Below, piece by piece: positions 42,673-52,911 of a DNA stretch of 64,000 nucleotides (positions within the stretch are counted from its first letter, which is position 1; every line of letters starts with the position of its first letter). Location: NCBI GenBank assembly GCA_016712985.1, contig JADJQA010000009.1, positions 62,001 through 126,000 of the forward strand, written 5' to 3'. A program made the translations under genes and the position numbers. Source of the DNA: Sulfuritalea sp. (GTDB taxonomy: Bacteria > Pseudomonadota > Gammaproteobacteria > Burkholderiales > Rhodocyclaceae). The notes beneath the pieces were generated by a model that saw nothing but the letters and a program-made list of their open reading frames with translations, searched no databases and was not told the DNA's origin.

Positions 42673-45354
42673 ATGGCTTTGATGACTGTTTCGCAATTCG
42701 CTACCGAGCTGAAAATGCCGGCGCCGGCCCTGCTTGAGCAACTGGCGAAGGCCGGCGTCAGCAAACAGGCATTCAACGACACCTTGTCCGAGCAGGACAA
42801 GACGCGGCTGCTTGACTACCTGCGCAAGTCGCACGGTGACGCCGTGCCGAAGGCCAAGATCACTCTCACCCGCAAGCAAACCAGCGAGATCAGGGCCTCT
42901 GATTCGACCGGTAAGGCGCGCACGATCCAGGTCGAGGTTCGCAAGAAGCGTGTGTTCGTCAAGCGCGATCCGAGCGAACTGGCGGCGGAAGCTGCCGCTG
43001 AAGTCCCGGTCGACACTCCGGCGCCGGAGCCTGTCGTTGCTGTTGTTCCGCAACCCGTTGCCATTGCGGAAGCCTTGCCTGCGGCGGCGGTTGCGGCCCC
43101 GGCTGCGGCAACTCCGGCAGGGCCGGCAACTCCGGCAGCTCCGGCGGTGGCGGATGCCGTGGCGCCGAAGGCGACGATTGACCCTGCACAGCAGGCACTG
43201 CGTGAGGCTGAAACGAAGCGTTACACCAAGCTTTCCGCGATCCAGGCGGCCGAGTTCAAGCAGAAGCATGACAGCGAAGCCAGGGCTCGCGCTGAAGCCG
43301 AGGCGCGGCTTGTCGAGCAGCAGACCCAATTGGCCGCGGCGGAGGCGAAGAAGGCCAAGGAGCAGGCCGCTGCCGCTGGCGTATCGGGCACCATTCACAA
43401 GCCGGCTGCCAAGCCAGACGGCGCCAAGGCCAAATCGGCGAAGAAGGATGCATGGAAGGACGATGCTGCCAAGCGCCGCGCGATCAAGACGCGGGGCGAC
43501 GCGGGGACTTCCGGCTGGCGCGGTTCCAAGGGGAGCGGTCGTCATGGTCGTCACGCTCATGTGGAGGACGCGCCGGTGCAACAGCCGGTCGAGGCCATCG
43601 TTCGCGAAGTGCATGTCCCGGAAACGATTTCGGTTGCCGACCTGGCGCACAAGATGACCGTCAAGTCCACTGAAGTCATCAAGACGCTGATGAAGATGGG
43701 ATCGATGGTCACCATCAATCAGGTGCTCGATCAGGAAACCGCCATGATCGTGGTCGAGGAAATGGGCCACCTGGCGTTTGCCACCAAGCTTGACGATCCC
43801 GATGCGTTCCTCGCCGACCAGGGCGAGCACAAGGATGTGGTGCAACTGCCGCGGGCTCCGGTGGTCACCGTGATGGGTCACGTCGACCACGGCAAGACCT
43901 CGCTGCTCGACTACATCCGCAAGAGCCGTGTCGCGCATGGCGAGGCGGGCGGCATCACCCAGCACATCGGCGCCTATCACGTCGAAACGCCGCGCGGCAT
44001 GATCACCTTCCTCGATACACCGGGCCACGAGGCCTTTACCGCAATGCGCGCGCGGCGCCAAGGCCACCGACCTGGTCATTCTGGTGGTGGCTGCCGACGA
44101 CGGCGTCATGCCGCAGACCAAAGAGCCATCGCCCACGCAAGAGCCGCCAACGTGCCCCTGGTCGTCGCGGTGACCAAGGTCGACAAACCTGACGCAAATC
44201 TCGAACGGGTGAAGCAGGAACTGGTCGCCGAAGGAGTGGTGCCGGAGGAATACGGCGGCGACGCTCCGTTCGTCGGTGTCTCGGCCAAGACCGGAGAAGG
44301 GATCGATGCGTTGCTGGAGCAGGTGTTGTTGCAGGCCGAGGTGCTTGAACTCATGGCACCCGAGGATGCGCCGGCCAAGGGCCTGGTGATCGAGGCGCGC
44401 CTCGACAAGGGCAAGGGCCCGGTGGCGACGATTCTGGTGCTGTCAGGAACCCTGCGTCGTGGCGACGGGCTGCTGGCGGGCGCAGTATTCGGCCGCGTGC
44501 GCGCCATGCTTGACGAAAACGGCAAGGCTGTCGATTCGGCCGGCCCCTCGATTCCGGTCGAGATTCAGGGCCTCACCGACGTGCCGGCGGCCGGCGACGA
44601 GGCCATGGTCCTGCTCGACGAGCGCAAGGCGCGCGAAATCGCGCTGTTCCGCCAGGGCAAATTCCGCGACGTCAAACTGGCCAAGCAACAGGCGGCAAAG
44701 CTGGAGGACATGTTCGAGCAGTTGGCGGAAGGGGAGATCAGGACCTTGCCGCTGATCATCAAGGCCGACGTACAGGGCTCGCAGGAAGCCCTGGTGCAGT
44801 CGTTGAACAAGCTGTCGACCGGCGAAGTCAAGGTCACGGTGATTCACGCCGGAGTTGGTGGCATCAGCGAATCGGACATCAATCTGGCGGCTGCGTCGAA
44901 GGCCGTGGTGATTGGCTTCAACACCCGCGCGGACGTCGGAGCACGCAAGGCTGCCGAGAGTCTCGGCGTCGATATCCGCTACTACAACATCATCTATGCG
45001 GCGGTGGATGAGGTGAAGGCAGCCTTGTCCGGCATGCTGGCGCCGGAGAAGAAGGAAGTCATTCTCGGCCTCGTCGAGATTCGCCAGGTGTTCCGGATTT
45101 CCCGCATCGGCGCCGTCGCCGGCTGCATGGTCCTGTCCGGCCTCGCCAAGCGCAATGCCTCGGTGCGACTGCTGCGCAACAGCACGGTGATCCACACGGG
45201 CGAACTGGATTCGCTGAAGCGTTTCAAGGATGACGTGCGCGAGGTCAAGGAAGGTTTTGAATGCGGCTTGAGCCTCAAGAACTTCAACGACATCAACGAA
45301 GGCGATCAGCTTGAAGTCTTTGAGGTGCAGGAAATCGCCCGTACTTTGCTCTGA
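42673..45354 (+). CDS. infB: Translation initiation factor IF-2, with a locally garbled G domain
   Basis: The 893-residue GTPase has an N-terminal domain, an Ala/Pro/charged linker, the G domain and C-terminal domains II-IV. G1 ([12 protein letters not shown]), G3 (DTPGHEAF) and G4 (TKVDKPDAN) are intact. Between G3 and G4 about 24 residues are out of frame: one CG dinucleotide is missing in the run at about 44046-44055 and one G near 44131. Restored codons read [20 protein letters not shown], as in all IF-2 proteins. The frame then continues, so the gene looks open. infB is essential, so this is almost surely sequence error. The start at 42673 has GAGAGG upstream. Confidence 0.95.
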
Positions 45355-45368
45355 CAGGTCGCGAATCA

Positions 45369-45770
45369 ATGGCGATACAGCGCGACTCGGGCCATGGCTA
45401 TGCGCGTTCCGAGCGCGTCGCCGCGCAGATCCGCCGCGAACTTGCGGATCTGCTGCGCTTTCATCTCAAGGACTTGCGCATAGCGCCCAAGCTGACCCTG
45501 GTGACGCTGACCGCTGTCGAAGTCACCCCCGACTATGCGCATGCCAAGGTGTTCTATTCATCGCTGGCGGACCCGGCGGCCAACGCGATGATCGCCGATG
45601 GACTGAAGCATTCCGCCAGCTTCCTGCGCCGCGAACTGGGTCGCCGGGTGCGCATTCATCATGTACCCGAACTGCATTTCGTGTTTGACCCCTCGGTTCA
45701 GGAGGGCGCGCGCCTCTCCAAGCTGATCGACGAGGCGGTCGAGTCGGACAAGAAGCTTTCCGACGCGTGA
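45369..45770 (+). CDS. rbfA: Ribosome-binding factor A
   Basis: The 133-residue KH-fold protein has RVAAQIRRELADLLRF, LTLVTLTAVEVTPDYAHAKVFYS and LRRELGRRVRIHHVPELHFVFD. It binds the 30S 5' domain during cold adaptation and maturation. It sits 14 bp after infB and overlaps truB by 4 bp. Confidence 0.95.
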   Translation: MAIQRDSGHGYARSERVAAQIRRELADLLRFHLKDLRIAPKLTLVTLTAVEVTPDYAHAKVFYSSLADPAANAMIADGLKHSASFLRRELGRRVRIHHVPELHFVFDPSVQEGARLSKLIDEAVESDKKLSDA

Positions 45771-46711
45771 ACCCGCCGTGCCACGAAGGCGCCAGGCCCG
45801 CCCGTCGTCGGCTCGATGGCGTGTTGTTGCTGGACAAAGCTCTCGGACAGTCGTCCAATCAGGCGCTGCAAGCCGCACGCCGCCTCTACGCCGCTGCAAA
45901 GGCCGGGCACACCGGAACCCTTGATCCTCTGGCGACAGGCTTGCTGCCCTTGTGTTTTGGCGAGGCGACCAAGTTCTCGGGCGAGCTGCTCAATGCCGAC
46001 AAGCGCTATGTGGCGACGGTTCAGCTCGGGGTCACCACCGACACGGCCGATGCCGAAGGTGCAGTGCTACAGCGTCGTCCGGTAGAGCTTGGCCGCCCGG
46101 TGGTGGAAGCCGCGCTGGTGGCCTTTGTCGGCCAGATCGAACAAGTGCCGCCGATGTATTCGGCCTTGAAGCGTGACGGCAAGCCGCTTTACGAATACGC
46201 CCGTGCCGGCATCGAAGTGGAGCGGGCCGCGCGCCGCGTCAGCATCCACGCGCTGCGCCTGGTCGGCGCGGACGATGGCTTGGACGGCGGACGCTTTGTT
46301 GTTGAAGTTCACTGCAGCAAGGGAACCTACGTGCGCACCCTGGCCGCCGACATTGGCGAGCGCCTGGGCTGCGGAGCGCATCTGGCGGCATTGCGCCGCA
46401 CCGGAATCGGCGCGCTCGATGTCGCCCAGGCGCATTCGCTGACAACGCTGGAAGGCCTTGCAGACGAGGCCCGCGATGCCTTGTTGTCGCCTGCCGATTC
46501 CCTGCTGTTCAGCCTGGCCGAAGCTCGGCTGGACCTTGCCGATGCCACCCGGCTACGCCACGGACAGGCGGTTCGCTGGTCCGGCGAGGAAGGCAGCCGG
46601 TTGCGCGTTTATGACGCGGAAAACTGCTTCATCGGTGTTTGCCGGCAACTTGCGGACGGTTGGCTGCAACCATTGCGGCTTGTCGCCGGTGCCCCGATGG
46701 AAAATCGGTGA
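45767..46711 (+). CDS. truB: tRNA pseudouridine-55 synthase
   Basis: The 314-residue enzyme has LLLDKALGQSSNQALQ, the catalytic-aspartate motif KAGHTGTLDPLATGLLPLC, YVATVQLGVTTDTADAEG and the C-terminal PUA-like region. It makes psi55 in the T-loop of tRNAs. It overlaps rbfA by 4 bp with a GTG start. Confidence 0.96.
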   Translation: MNPPCHEGARPARRRLDGVLLLDKALGQSSNQALQAARRLYAAAKAGHTGTLDPLATGLLPLCFGEATKFSGELLNADKRYVATVQLGVTTDTADAEGAVLQRRPVELGRPVVEAALVAFVGQIEQVPPMYSALKRDGKPLYEYARAGIEVERAARRVSIHALRLVGADDGLDGGRFVVEVHCSKGTYVRTLAADIGERLGCGAHLAALRRTGIGALDVAQAHSLTTLEGLADEARDALLSPADSLLFSLAEARLDLADATRLRHGQAVRWSGEEGSRLRVYDAENCFIGVCRQLADGWLQPLRLVAGAPMENR

Positions 46712-46725
46712 TTTAGTTGGACTGC

Positions 46726-46755
46726 TTGATCAGACGCGATGCAAAACGCTATAAT
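46726..46755 (+). promoter_or_regulatory. rpsO promoter
   Basis: TTGATC at 46726-46731 and a consensus TATAAT at 46750-46755 are 18 bp apart, giving a 45-nt leader before the rpsO ATG. rpsO leaders in many bacteria fold to bind S15; the leader here is short and I cannot assign such a fold. Confidence 0.65.
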
Positions 46756-46804
46756 CCACGGTTCTCCAAGAGCCCAACATCACAGAATCAGCAAGGAAAC
46801 CACC

Positions 46805-47074
46805 ATGGCAATTTCCACTACCGACAAAGCCAAGATCGTCACCGACTACCAGCGTGCACGGGGTGACACCGGCTCTCCCGAAGTCCAGGTGGCGCTCCTG
46901 ACGGCGCACATCAATGACTTGACGGATCATTTCAAGCTCCATACCAAGGATCACCATTCACGTCGCGGTTTGCTCAGGATGGTGAGCCAGCGCCGCAAGA
47001 TGCTGGATTACCTCAAGCGCAAGAATGTCGACGGCTATCGTTCGCTGATCGAACGCCTTGGCCTGCGCAAGTAG
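46805..47074 (+). CDS. rpsO: 30S ribosomal protein S15
   Basis: The 89-residue protein is full length, with the S15 motifs GDTGSPEVQVALLTAHINDLT, HFKLHTKDHHSRRGLL and MVSQRRKMLDYLKRK. It binds the 16S central domain. The start is fixed by alignment to the usual MAxS N-terminus and an AAGGAAA site. pnp follows after an intrinsic hairpin. Confidence 0.97.
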   Translation: MAISTTDKAKIVTDYQRARGDTGSPEVQVALLTAHINDLTDHFKLHTKDHHSRRGLLRMVSQRRKMLDYLKRKNVDGYRSLIERLGLRK

Positions 47075-47229
47075 TTGCAGCCTGGGCATGCGGCCTGCCA
47101 TCGCTGGCAATGGCCGGTCCTGAACCACCGCCGTGTGTCGCTGTCCCTGTATCCCCATAAAGAGTCGGACCGAATTATCCCAAAACGCGATGCGCCTTGC
47201 TCCAGAGAACGCGCAGGCTTGCTGAACAG

Positions 47230-47268
47230 GCCGGTGCAGCCTTGCGGTTGCGCCGGCTTTCATTTTTT
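47230..47268 (+). terminator. rpsO-pnp intergenic hairpin and T-run
   Basis: GCCGG at 47230-47234 pairs with CCGGC at 47253-47257, with further pairs inward, followed by TTTCATTTTTTT. It resembles an intrinsic terminator or attenuator between rpsO and pnp. In enterobacteria this region also contains RNase III sites that let PNPase control its own mRNA. Confidence 0.65.
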
Positions 47269-47285
47269 TGCCGAAAGGAATTGTC

Positions 47286-49377
47286 GTGCTGAATCCGATC
47301 AAGAAGAGCTTTGCCTACGGTGACCACACGGTCACCCTCGAAACTGCCGAGATCGCCCGTCAGTCCGGCGGCGCCGTCATGGTGACCATGGATGACTGTG
47401 TTGTGCTGGCGACGGTGGTCGGCGCGCGGAACGCCAAACCGGGACAGGATTTCTTTCCGTTGACCGTCGATTATCAGGAGCGTGCCTACGCGGCGGGCCG
47501 CATCCCCGGGGGCTTCTTCAAGCGCGAGGGACGTCCGTCGGAGAAGGAAATCCTGACCAGCCGCCTTATCGATCGTCCGTTGCGCCCGCTGTTTCCCGAT
47601 GCTTTCTACAATGAGGTGCAGGTGGTGTGCACCGTCATGTCGTGCAACCCCGAAATCGACCCGGATATTCCTTCGATCCTCGGCTCGTCGGCCGCCATGG
47701 CGATTTCCGGAATTCCGTTCAACGGCCCGATCGGCGCTGCCCGCGTCGGCTACATCAATGGCAAGTACGTGCTGTGTCCGACCAAGACGCAATTGGAAAC
47801 CACGCAACTGGACCTGGTGGTTGCTGGTACGGAGAGTGCCGTACTGATGGTCGAATCGGAGGCCAAACAGCTTTCCGAAGAGGTCATGCTCGGCGCCGTG
47901 GTGTTTGGCCACGAGCAGATGCAGATCGCGATCAAGGCCATCAACGAACTGGTCGAACTCTCCGGCAAGCCGGAGTGGGACTGGCAGCCGCCTGCCAAGA
48001 ACGAGCCGCTGATCGCTCGCGTCGCCGAACTGGCGGAAGCCGAACTACGCGATGCCTACCGCATCACCAGCAAACAGGCCCGCACCGTCAAAACCCGTGA
48101 AATCACCAGGAAGACCATTGCCGCCCTGACCGAGGGCGTGGAGAATCCGCCCGACTCGAACCTGGTCGGGATGACCGTGTTCGAGCTGGAGGCGAAGATC
48201 GTCCGCAGCCAGATTCTCAACGGCGAACCGCGCATCGACGGTCGCGATACGCGTACCGTGCGCCCGATCGTCATCCGCAACGGGGTGCTGCCGCGTACCC
48301 ATGGCTCGACACTGTTCACGCGCGGCGAGACGCAGGCGATTGTCGTTGCCACGCTCGGCACCGGCCGCGATGAGCAGATCATCGACGCGCTGCAAGGCGA
48401 GTATCGTGACCGCTTCATGCTCCACTACAACATGCCTCCCTATGCCACGGGGGAGACCGGTCGCGTCGGCACGCCTAAACGTCGCGAGATCGGCCATGGC
48501 CGCCTGGCCAAGCGGGCGCTACGCGCCGTGCTGCCGTCGCCCGAGGAATTCGGCTACTCGATGCGCGTCGTGTCGGAAATCACCGAGTCCAACGGTTCTT
48601 CCTCGATGGCGTCGGTGTGCGGCGGTTCGCTCGCCCTGATGGATGCCGGCGTGCCGCTCAAGGCACACGTTGCCGGTATCGCCATGGGCTTGATCAAGGA
48701 TGGTCCCCGCTTTGCCGTGCTGACCGACATTCTGGGTGACGAGGATCATCTCGGCGACATGGACTTCAAGGTTGCGGGCACCGAAGACGGTATCACCGCC
48801 TTGCAAATGGATATCAAGATTCAGGGCATCACCAAGGAAATCATGCAGGTTGCGCTGGCCCAGGCCAAGGATGCGCGTTTGCACATCCTGGAGAAGATGA
48901 AAGCTTCCATAACGGGTCATCGTGAGGAGGTTTCCACGTTTGCGCCACGCATGATTCATCTCAAGATCAACCCGGAAAAGATTCGTGACGTCATCGGCAA
49001 GGGCGGCGCGGTAATCCCGTGCAGATATTGAAGACGATGGCTCGATTACCATTTCTTCGGTGAATTCCGATGCGGCGCAGGTGGCGAGGAAGCGCATCGA
49101 GGACATTACCGCCGAGGTTGAAGTCGGCCGTATCTACGAAGGCACCGTGCTGCGCCTGCTGGATTTTGGTGCCATCGTCAGCCTGCTGCCTGGGAAGGAT
49201 GGCCTGCTGCACATTTCGCAGATTGCCAGCGAGCGGGTGAATGCCGTCGCCGACTACCTCAAGGAGGGCCAGTTGGTCAAGGTCAAGGTCATAGAGACCG
49301 ACGACAAGGGTCGCGTACGTCTGTCGATGAAGGCTGTTGCGGAGAAAGCGGCGGCAGACGCTCCCGTGGCCGGATAG
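47286..49377 (+). pseudogene. pnp: Polynucleotide phosphorylase, with a short deletion in the KH region
   Basis: The first part (47286-49031) has both RNase PH cores and the linker helix. It starts with GTG (VLNPIKKSF), with AAAGGA six bases upstream. It breaks just after the KH motif GKGGAVI at about 49008: some 23-29 bases encoding the region usually read RALTEETGT are missing, shifting the frame to a quick stop. The continuation DIEDDGSITISS, the rest of the KH domain and the S1 domain (GRIYEGTVLRLLDFGAIVSL) resume at about 49027 and end at 49377. An intact protein would be about 700 residues. Deletion or assembly error is unresolved; the enzyme core is unaffected. Confidence 0.9.
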
Positions 49378-49396
49378 GTCCCCATTTGCCGGACGC

Positions 49397-49424
49397 AAAA
49401 AAGGACGCCGCGGCGTCCTTTTTT
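49397..49424. terminator. Bidirectional intrinsic terminator between pnp and dksA
   Basis: A perfect inverted repeat AAAAAAGGACGCCG / CGGCGTCCTTTTTT spans 49397-49424 with no loop bases beyond the turn. It has A and T runs on the two sides, so it can end both the pnp (plus) and dksA (minus) transcripts. Confidence 0.9.
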
Positions 49425-49454
49425 CTGTTCGCTGTTCCAGCGCTTGCAGGGAAT

Positions 49455-49883
49455 CTACTTGCCGACCTGTTTTTCGCGGTGTTCTTCGAGCGTCTTGCAG
49501 TCTATGCAAAGCGTGGCGGTCGGGCGCGCCTCCAGGCGCTTCAGCCCGATCTCGACACCGCAGGAATCGCAGTAGCCGTATTCGCCGCTTTCAATGCGCA
49601 TGATCGATTCGTCGATCTTCTTGATCAGCCTGCGCTCGCGATCGCGGTTGCGTAGTTCGAGCGCAATGTCGGATTCCTGGCTGGCGCGATCGTTCGGATC
49701 GGCGAACACCGTGGCCTCGTCCTGCATGGTATGCACCGTGCGCTCGATGTCCTCGCTCAATTCGTCCTTGAGCGAAGCGAGGATGTCGCGAAAATGCGTT
49801 AGCTGTTTCGTGCTCATGTACTCCTCACCCCGCTTCGGGGTGTAGGGGGGGAATTGTTTCTTGTGTAGCAGGTCTTCAGCCAT
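49455..49883 (-). CDS. dksA: RNA polymerase-binding factor DksA
   Basis: The 142-residue protein has the coiled-coil arm (FRDILASLKDELSEDIERTV... FADPNDRASQES) with the acidic tip motif, and the C-terminal Cys4 zinc finger YCDSCGVEIG... LCIDCK. It works with ppGpp on RNA polymerase. The start could also be the internal MSTKQLTHF at 49817. Length with the full N-terminus matches betaproteobacterial DksA. Confidence 0.95.
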   Translation of the reverse strand: MAEDLLHKKQFPPYTPKRGEEYMSTKQLTHFRDILASLKDELSEDIERTVHTMQDEATVFADPNDRASQESDIALELRNRDRERRLIKKIDESIMRIESGEYGYCDSCGVEIGLKRLEARPTATLCIDCKTLEEHREKQVGK

Positions 49884-49971
49884 TGCAGAGCATCCGTATT
49901 TTTGGCGAACCGGTTTTATAAACGAAACGAGGGACTACTGCAAGTCGAGGTCTTGGGCCCGAATTCTACGA

Positions 49972-50001
49972 TTGACCATGGCGGACCGGGTTGAGTAGAA
50001 T
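49972..50001 (+). promoter_or_regulatory. tRNA-Pro promoter
   Basis: TTGACC at 49972-49977 and TAGAAT at 49996-50001 are 18 bp apart, with the mature tRNA starting 10 bases after. A GC-rich discriminator (CGCGCGG) between fits stringent control. Confidence 0.6.
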
Positions 50002-50010
50002 CGCGCGGTT

Positions 50011-50086
50011 CGGGGTGTGGCGCAGCCCGGTAGCGCGCTTGCTTTGGGAGCAAGATGTCGAGAGTTCGAATCCTCCACCCCGACCA
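50011..50086 (+). tRNA. tRNA-Pro (anticodon TGG), T-stem base missing
   Basis: The acceptor stem CGGGGTG/CACCCCG, D-arm, anticodon stem CTTGC/GCAAG with loop TTTGGGA, the TTCGAAT loop and encoded CCA are present. The gene is 76 bases; the T-stem reads GAGAG on one side but CCTC on the other, where CTCTC is expected. One T appears deleted near 50072. The tRNA would fold poorly as written, so this is probably a sequence error like others nearby. Confidence 0.93.
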
Positions 50087-50198
50087 TTCGCTGCCACGGG
50101 TTTCCGTCGAAAGGCCGAAACCCTTTGTTCGATCCATGATGCTGAAACGTCCCGACGGCGAGGGGCGTAACGGCGCGGTGACTGGCCGCGGCCTGGCC

Positions 50199-50567
50199 CT
50201 ATTCCCGGTTTCCCAGCATTGCCTTGAGATTGGCGAAGGGCGAGTGGGTGGCCAGGAGGTCGCCGCCCGCAGGGCCAGAGCCACCGCCGGCTGCCGCTTC
50301 GAGCTGTCTTTGATGTTCGTTGTCGTGGCAGTAGAGACAGAGCAATTCCCAGTTGCTGCCATCGGGCGGGTTATTCCCGTGGTTGTGGTCGCGGTGGTGC
50401 ACGGTCAATTCACGCAGGTTGGTACGCGTGAATTCGCGGGCGCAACGGCCGCAAATCCAGGGATAGATTTTCAGCGCCTGCTCGCGATAGCCTTGATCGC
50501 GGCTCTCGGCGCCGCGCCGTGCATCGGCGACGATGCGGTCAAGTTTGTCAGTAGCGGGGGCTTTCAT
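50199..50567 (-). CDS. yajD: YajD-like HNH nuclease family protein
   Basis: The 122-residue protein has the HNH core: CGRCAREF zinc Cys pair, LTVHHRDHNHGNNPPDGSNWELLCLYCHDNEH. Spacing fits the YajD group. Targets are unknown. It lies 5 bp after the small gene at 50573-50803 on the same strand. Confidence 0.88.
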   Translation of the reverse strand: MKAPATDKLDRIVADARRGAESRDQGYREQALKIYPWICGRCAREFTRTNLRELTVHHRDHNHGNNPPDGSNWELLCLYCHDNEHQRQLEAAAGGGSGPAGGDLLATHSPFANLKAMLGNRE

Positions 50568-50572
50568 GAGAT

Positions 50573-50803
50573 CTATTTTTCCTGAAGGAGATTGTTCATT
50601 CGCTGGGCGCGACTCTTGGATTCGGCCTTGTTGATCTCGGATACCTGCCGGCCATAGGCTTCGCGGGCCTCTGGTCCTTGCTGGGTGGCCTCGATGCTGC
50701 GGATGCAGCGCCAGCGCTTGCCGGTCTTGGTAACGATCAGACGCATTTCGTTGCGCGGATGATGTGTCCGACAGTGGTAGCAGTATGTGGGCTCTGTTGC
50801 CAT
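50573..50803 (-). CDS. Small hypothetical protein with an N-terminal CxxC
   Basis: The 76-residue protein starts MATEPTYCYHCRTHHPRNEM, a CxxC plus His cluster that may bind zinc, followed by a basic segment KTGKRWRCIRSIEAT and a charged helical tail. I do not recognise a named family. It is co-directional with yajD with a 5-bp gap, so the two may be coupled. Confidence 0.65.
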   Translation of the reverse strand: MATEPTYCYHCRTHHPRNEMRLIVTKTGKRWRCIRSIEATQQGPEAREAYGRQVSEINKAESKSRAQRMNNLLQEK

Positions 50804-50961
50804 GGGAGTGGGCCGGTATCGGGCTGCGACACTCGTGATTATGCTACGTTGAACGCGAATTTTTCGTCCTTCGCCAAGGGCTCACCGATATTGACGGCGT
50901 TCCGCTCGATCGACGTGCGTTCCTCCCCGTTTCCCTTGTAAACTTCCCGGGTGCAGCGTAT

Positions 50962-51038
50962 CCGCCCGTAGCTCATCTGGATAGAGCACCGGCCTTCTAA
51001 GCCGGGGGTAACAGGTTCGAGTCCTGTCGGGCGGGCCA
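50962..51038 (+). tRNA. tRNA-Arg (anticodon TCT)
   Basis: The 77-base gene has the acceptor stem CCGCCCG/CGGGCGG, D-arm GCTC...GAGC, anticodon arm CCGGC-CTTCTAA-GCCGG, T-arm ACAGG-TTCGAGT-CCTGT and encoded CCA. All stems pair. The anticodon TCT reads AGA and AGG. The CCGCCCG 5' end (C1) is a little unusual for this tRNA but is paired. Confidence 0.94.
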
Positions 51039-51168
51039 GCAAGCAGCACGCTTCAGGAAACTGCGGACCAGGAAGCAATCCGAACCCATGCACATACCGG
51101 CGCCAAAGCCCGACCATCAACGAACCTCCGGTGCATTTGGGAGGACCGGGGCGGCATACGGGGGACCG

Positions 51169-51630
51169 ATGAAAGCAACGCGCTTCACCGGCATCGAAGA
51201 TGCCAGGGCCCGTACGGGGCAGGAGATCGGCGTCAGTGACTGGATCCCGATCGAGCAGGAGCGCGTGGATGCCTTCGGGCAGATCACGGGCGATCAACAG
51301 TGGATTCACGTCGATGTCGAGCGGGCGAAACGCGAATCACCCTTCGGCGGGCCGATTGTCCATGGCTACCTCACTTTGTCGCTACTGGCCAAGTTCGCGC
51401 TGGAATGCATTGACGTCGAGGGCGTCCAAGCTTGCCGTCAACTATGGCTTTAACCGTGTGCGTACCTCCTCGCCGGTGAAAGTCGGCAGCCGGTACGTGG
51501 AAGGTTTGTCCTTGGCGCGGTGGATGACATTCCCGGCGGCGTCCAGGTGGTCTGGCAGACGGTAGTCGAGATCGAGGGCGGCGACAGGCCAGCGTGCGTG
51601 GCCGAGATGGTCACGCGCTGGTACGTATGA
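51169..51630 (+). pseudogene. MaoC-like (R)-hydratase family protein, frameshifted twice
   Basis: The frame starts MKATRFTGIEDARARTGQEIG and has the hot-dog hydratase motif DQQWIHVDVERAKRESPFGGPIVHG (Asp/His catalytic pair). It then shifts at about 51422-51430 (KLAVNYGFNRVRTSSPVKVGS) and back at about 51490-51500 (VLGAVDDIPGGVQVVWQTVVEIEGG... WYV) to stop at 51628-51630. Restored length is about 153 residues. It likely hydrates enoyl-CoA. The +1/-1 pair suggests sequence error. Confidence 0.8.
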
Positions 51631-51702
51631 TCATCCCGCGCCTCTTCTCAGTCTCGGCCGTGCAGGTCGATCCGCGAATCCGTGCAAGCGGTCTGGGTTC
51701 GC

Positions 51703-52911
51703 TCAGAGTGTTTGCGTGGCGGCAAGCCAGCTCGCTTGCAGATCTTCGCCGGCCACCGCCACTACCTCCGGGTCCAGCGCTCCGTTGGCGACAAAATAGC
51801 GCAGGGTGCGGGATCTCTTCCGCGGGCTGGGGGCCCGCGGTAGGGCGCGCCTGCGCCAGCGCCTGAATACGTCCGCCACCGCGACGATGCGGCTTCAAGA
51901 CTGGAACGTTCGGCCTTGTGGCGGAAGGGATAGCCATGGCCGTTCAGGGTTTCATGATGGAAGGCAGCCCATTCGGCAATGGTTTTCATGCCGGGGATAT
52001 GGCGCAGGATCTGATAGGTCTCGAAGCTGTGTCGCTCCATTACCGAGAGAACTCCTCGAAAGGTAAGGGGAGCGGGCTTGTCGTCAATTTCGTCCGGCAC
52101 GCACAGCTTGCCCACGTCATGCATCAGGCCGGCGATTTCCAGTTGAACCAGGACATCGCCGTTCAATCCCATGCGCTCTCCCAGATGTCGGGAAAGCTGT
52201 GCCACGCCCAGTGAATGACGCGGTGAAGTGGCTTTTGGCATCGACAATGCTCGACACCAGGCGGGCCACATGGCGGAACTGGGGGAATTCGATGGTGACT
52301 CGCCAGTTGGTCAGCGGCAATTCAGACAGGTAAAACTGCACGTGGCGCGGCACCAGCGCAATCCAGAAGGCCTCGTTGTCGGCGGCGGCGAGAAAGGCGC
52401 GGACCACCTCGGGCGCGAGCAGGTGGGCGGCCATGGATTCGATTTCGTCGCAGATCGCTTCCCGGTGAAGCAGCGGGTTTGCCATGCCCTCCCGAGCGCA
52501 CCGAGTCCCGCGGTCCGCCATCAATATCAGGTTGCTGTCGAGGGCGTCGGCCTCGCTCAGGTCCGAGGGCAGTTCCGCCCATGGCGTGTGGTGATGGAGG
52601 ACGCTTGGCCAGCAGCGAAAGGTGGGCGAAGGGTTGCAGTAACTCGTGCCCGCGTTCGCGGTGGGCTTGCCTGTCGTTCCATTCCTTTCATGGACCAGTC
52701 GCCGGTGCACGGTGGTCGATGAAACGCCTATGTCATGGAGCAGGCCGGCGATAACCAGATTGTCCAGTCGCGCTTCCGGCAGGCCCAGCAGAAGCGCGGT
52801 TTGCGCGCGATCATCGCAACTCGCTTGCCGTGCTGGAAATCGTTCACCGACCAGGTCGAGAGCATCCGACAGGGCGAACACGGCACTCTTCGGGTCGATT
52901 TGCAAAGTCAT
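51703..52911 (-). pseudogene. HD-GYP-domain protein (possible c-di-GMP phosphodiesterase), multiply frameshifted
   Basis: From 52911 the N-terminal part has a first HD-like region (LHDIGVSSTTVHRRL) and a long helical middle (to about 52220). The frame then shifts into the HD-GYP core: GLMHDVGKLCVPDEI, and HHETLNGHGYPFRHKA. A third frame carries VAVAD and FVANGALDPEVVAVAGEDLQ to the TGA at 51703-51705. The HD and HHE-GYP motifs are present, so the intact enzyme would probably hydrolyse c-di-GMP. At least three indels occur. It is the only recognisable c-di-GMP gene in the window. Confidence 0.75.

Noticed and set aside
44041..44140. Lineage-specific new segment in IF-2
   Set aside because: Restoring three bases recovers the universally conserved sequence exactly, so a novel segment is not credible.
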